Shown here piece by piece: positions 6,035 to 6,111 of a DNA stretch of 6,111 bases. A program made the position numbers and the translations under genes. Under the pieces are notes generated by a model, which did no database searches, had not been told where the DNA came from, and saw only the letters and a program-made list of their open reading frames with translations. Positions within the stretch are counted from its first letter, which is position 1; each line of letters starts with the position of its first letter. Source of the DNA: an uncultured Streptococcus sp. (lineage in GTDB: Bacteria; Bacillota; Bacilli; Lactobacillales; Streptococcaceae); NCBI GenBank assembly GCA_902470035.1, contig CABREZ010000078.1, positions 1-6,111 on the forward strand, written 5' to 3'.

Positions 6035-6111
6035 CAAGGGAGTAGCTGGCGGATTTCCCGCGATAGTGTCGTCATTCCGAATTATTTCCGGCACTATATT
6101 AAACAGCGAGA
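6035..6111 (+). promoter_or_regulatory. yybP-ykoY manganese riboswitch aptamer, cut at 3' end by window edge
   Basis: The block has the conserved yybP-ykoY signatures in order: CAAGGGAGTAGC at 6035-6046, CGTCA at 6070-6074 and GCGAGA at 6106-6111. Pairing fits the fold. GCTG (6045-6048) pairs with CAGC (6104-6107). GCGG (6049-6052) with CCGC (6058-6061) forms a small hairpin. ATAGTG (6063-6068) with CACTAT (6092-6097), plus CCG/CGG inside, forms the arm whose internal loop carries CGTCA. The outer stem needs a CCTT-type partner just past base 6111. The class binds Mn2+ and usually switches on Mn2+ exporters, P-type cation ATPases or related transporters, so the next gene is probably a metal transporter. 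The expression platform is not visible. Confidence 0.82.

Noticed and set aside
1..6111. CRISPR array, phage genes, transposase, tRNA or rRNA, toxin-antitoxin, or a new defence system
   Set aside because: Nearly all sequence is accounted for by ordinary core genes, and no direct-repeat array or such coding motifs were seen on either strand.

Overview
The window is a low-GC Firmicutes chromosome segment that reads as an oral (mitis/sanguinis-type) Streptococcus. The grounds are streptococcal-type protein sequences throughout, adjacent MurM-like and MurN-like peptidoglycan branching enzymes (a hallmark of pneumococcus and its relatives), extended -10 promoters, and an intergenic repeat of a kind I recall from oral streptococci. 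I cannot assign a species from the sequence alone.

Layout: bases 1-746 hold triosephosphate isomerase (tpiA, + strand), missing only its first few codons. Bases 747-978 are non-coding: a strong hairpin terminator that works in both directions, then a ~180-bp structured element with imperfect terminal inverted repeats and three hairpins. From 979 to 5486 four genes lie head to tail on the - strand. In transcription order they are an HD-domain phosphohydrolase (YwfO/dNTPase type), a Cof/YidA-type HAD sugar phosphatase, a MurM-like ligase and a MurN-like ligase. They overlap by 11 nt and 1 nt and are then separated by 8 nt, so they look like one translationally coupled operon. Its promoter abuts the first ATG so closely that the transcript may be leaderless. 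Diverging from it on the + strand is a small DUF1934 (YwiB-like) gene at 5597-5980, best started at a TTG codon. The last ~110 bases carry a strong promoter and most of a yybP-ykoY (manganese-sensing) riboswitch aptamer cut by the window edge; the gene it controls lies outside.

How the genes work together: TpiA is core glycolysis and is unrelated to its neighbours except as a convergent transcription unit. In the operon, MurM and MurN add the first and second residues of the short interpeptide branch on lipid II, using aminoacyl-tRNA. The two upstream genes are general metabolite phosphatases or phosphohydrolases whose link to wall branching is not obvious. I found no CRISPR, phage, transposase, tRNA or rRNA gene and no convincing new multi-gene system. 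The points most worth following up are the repeat element, the possible leaderless operon start, the riboswitch and the operon composition.
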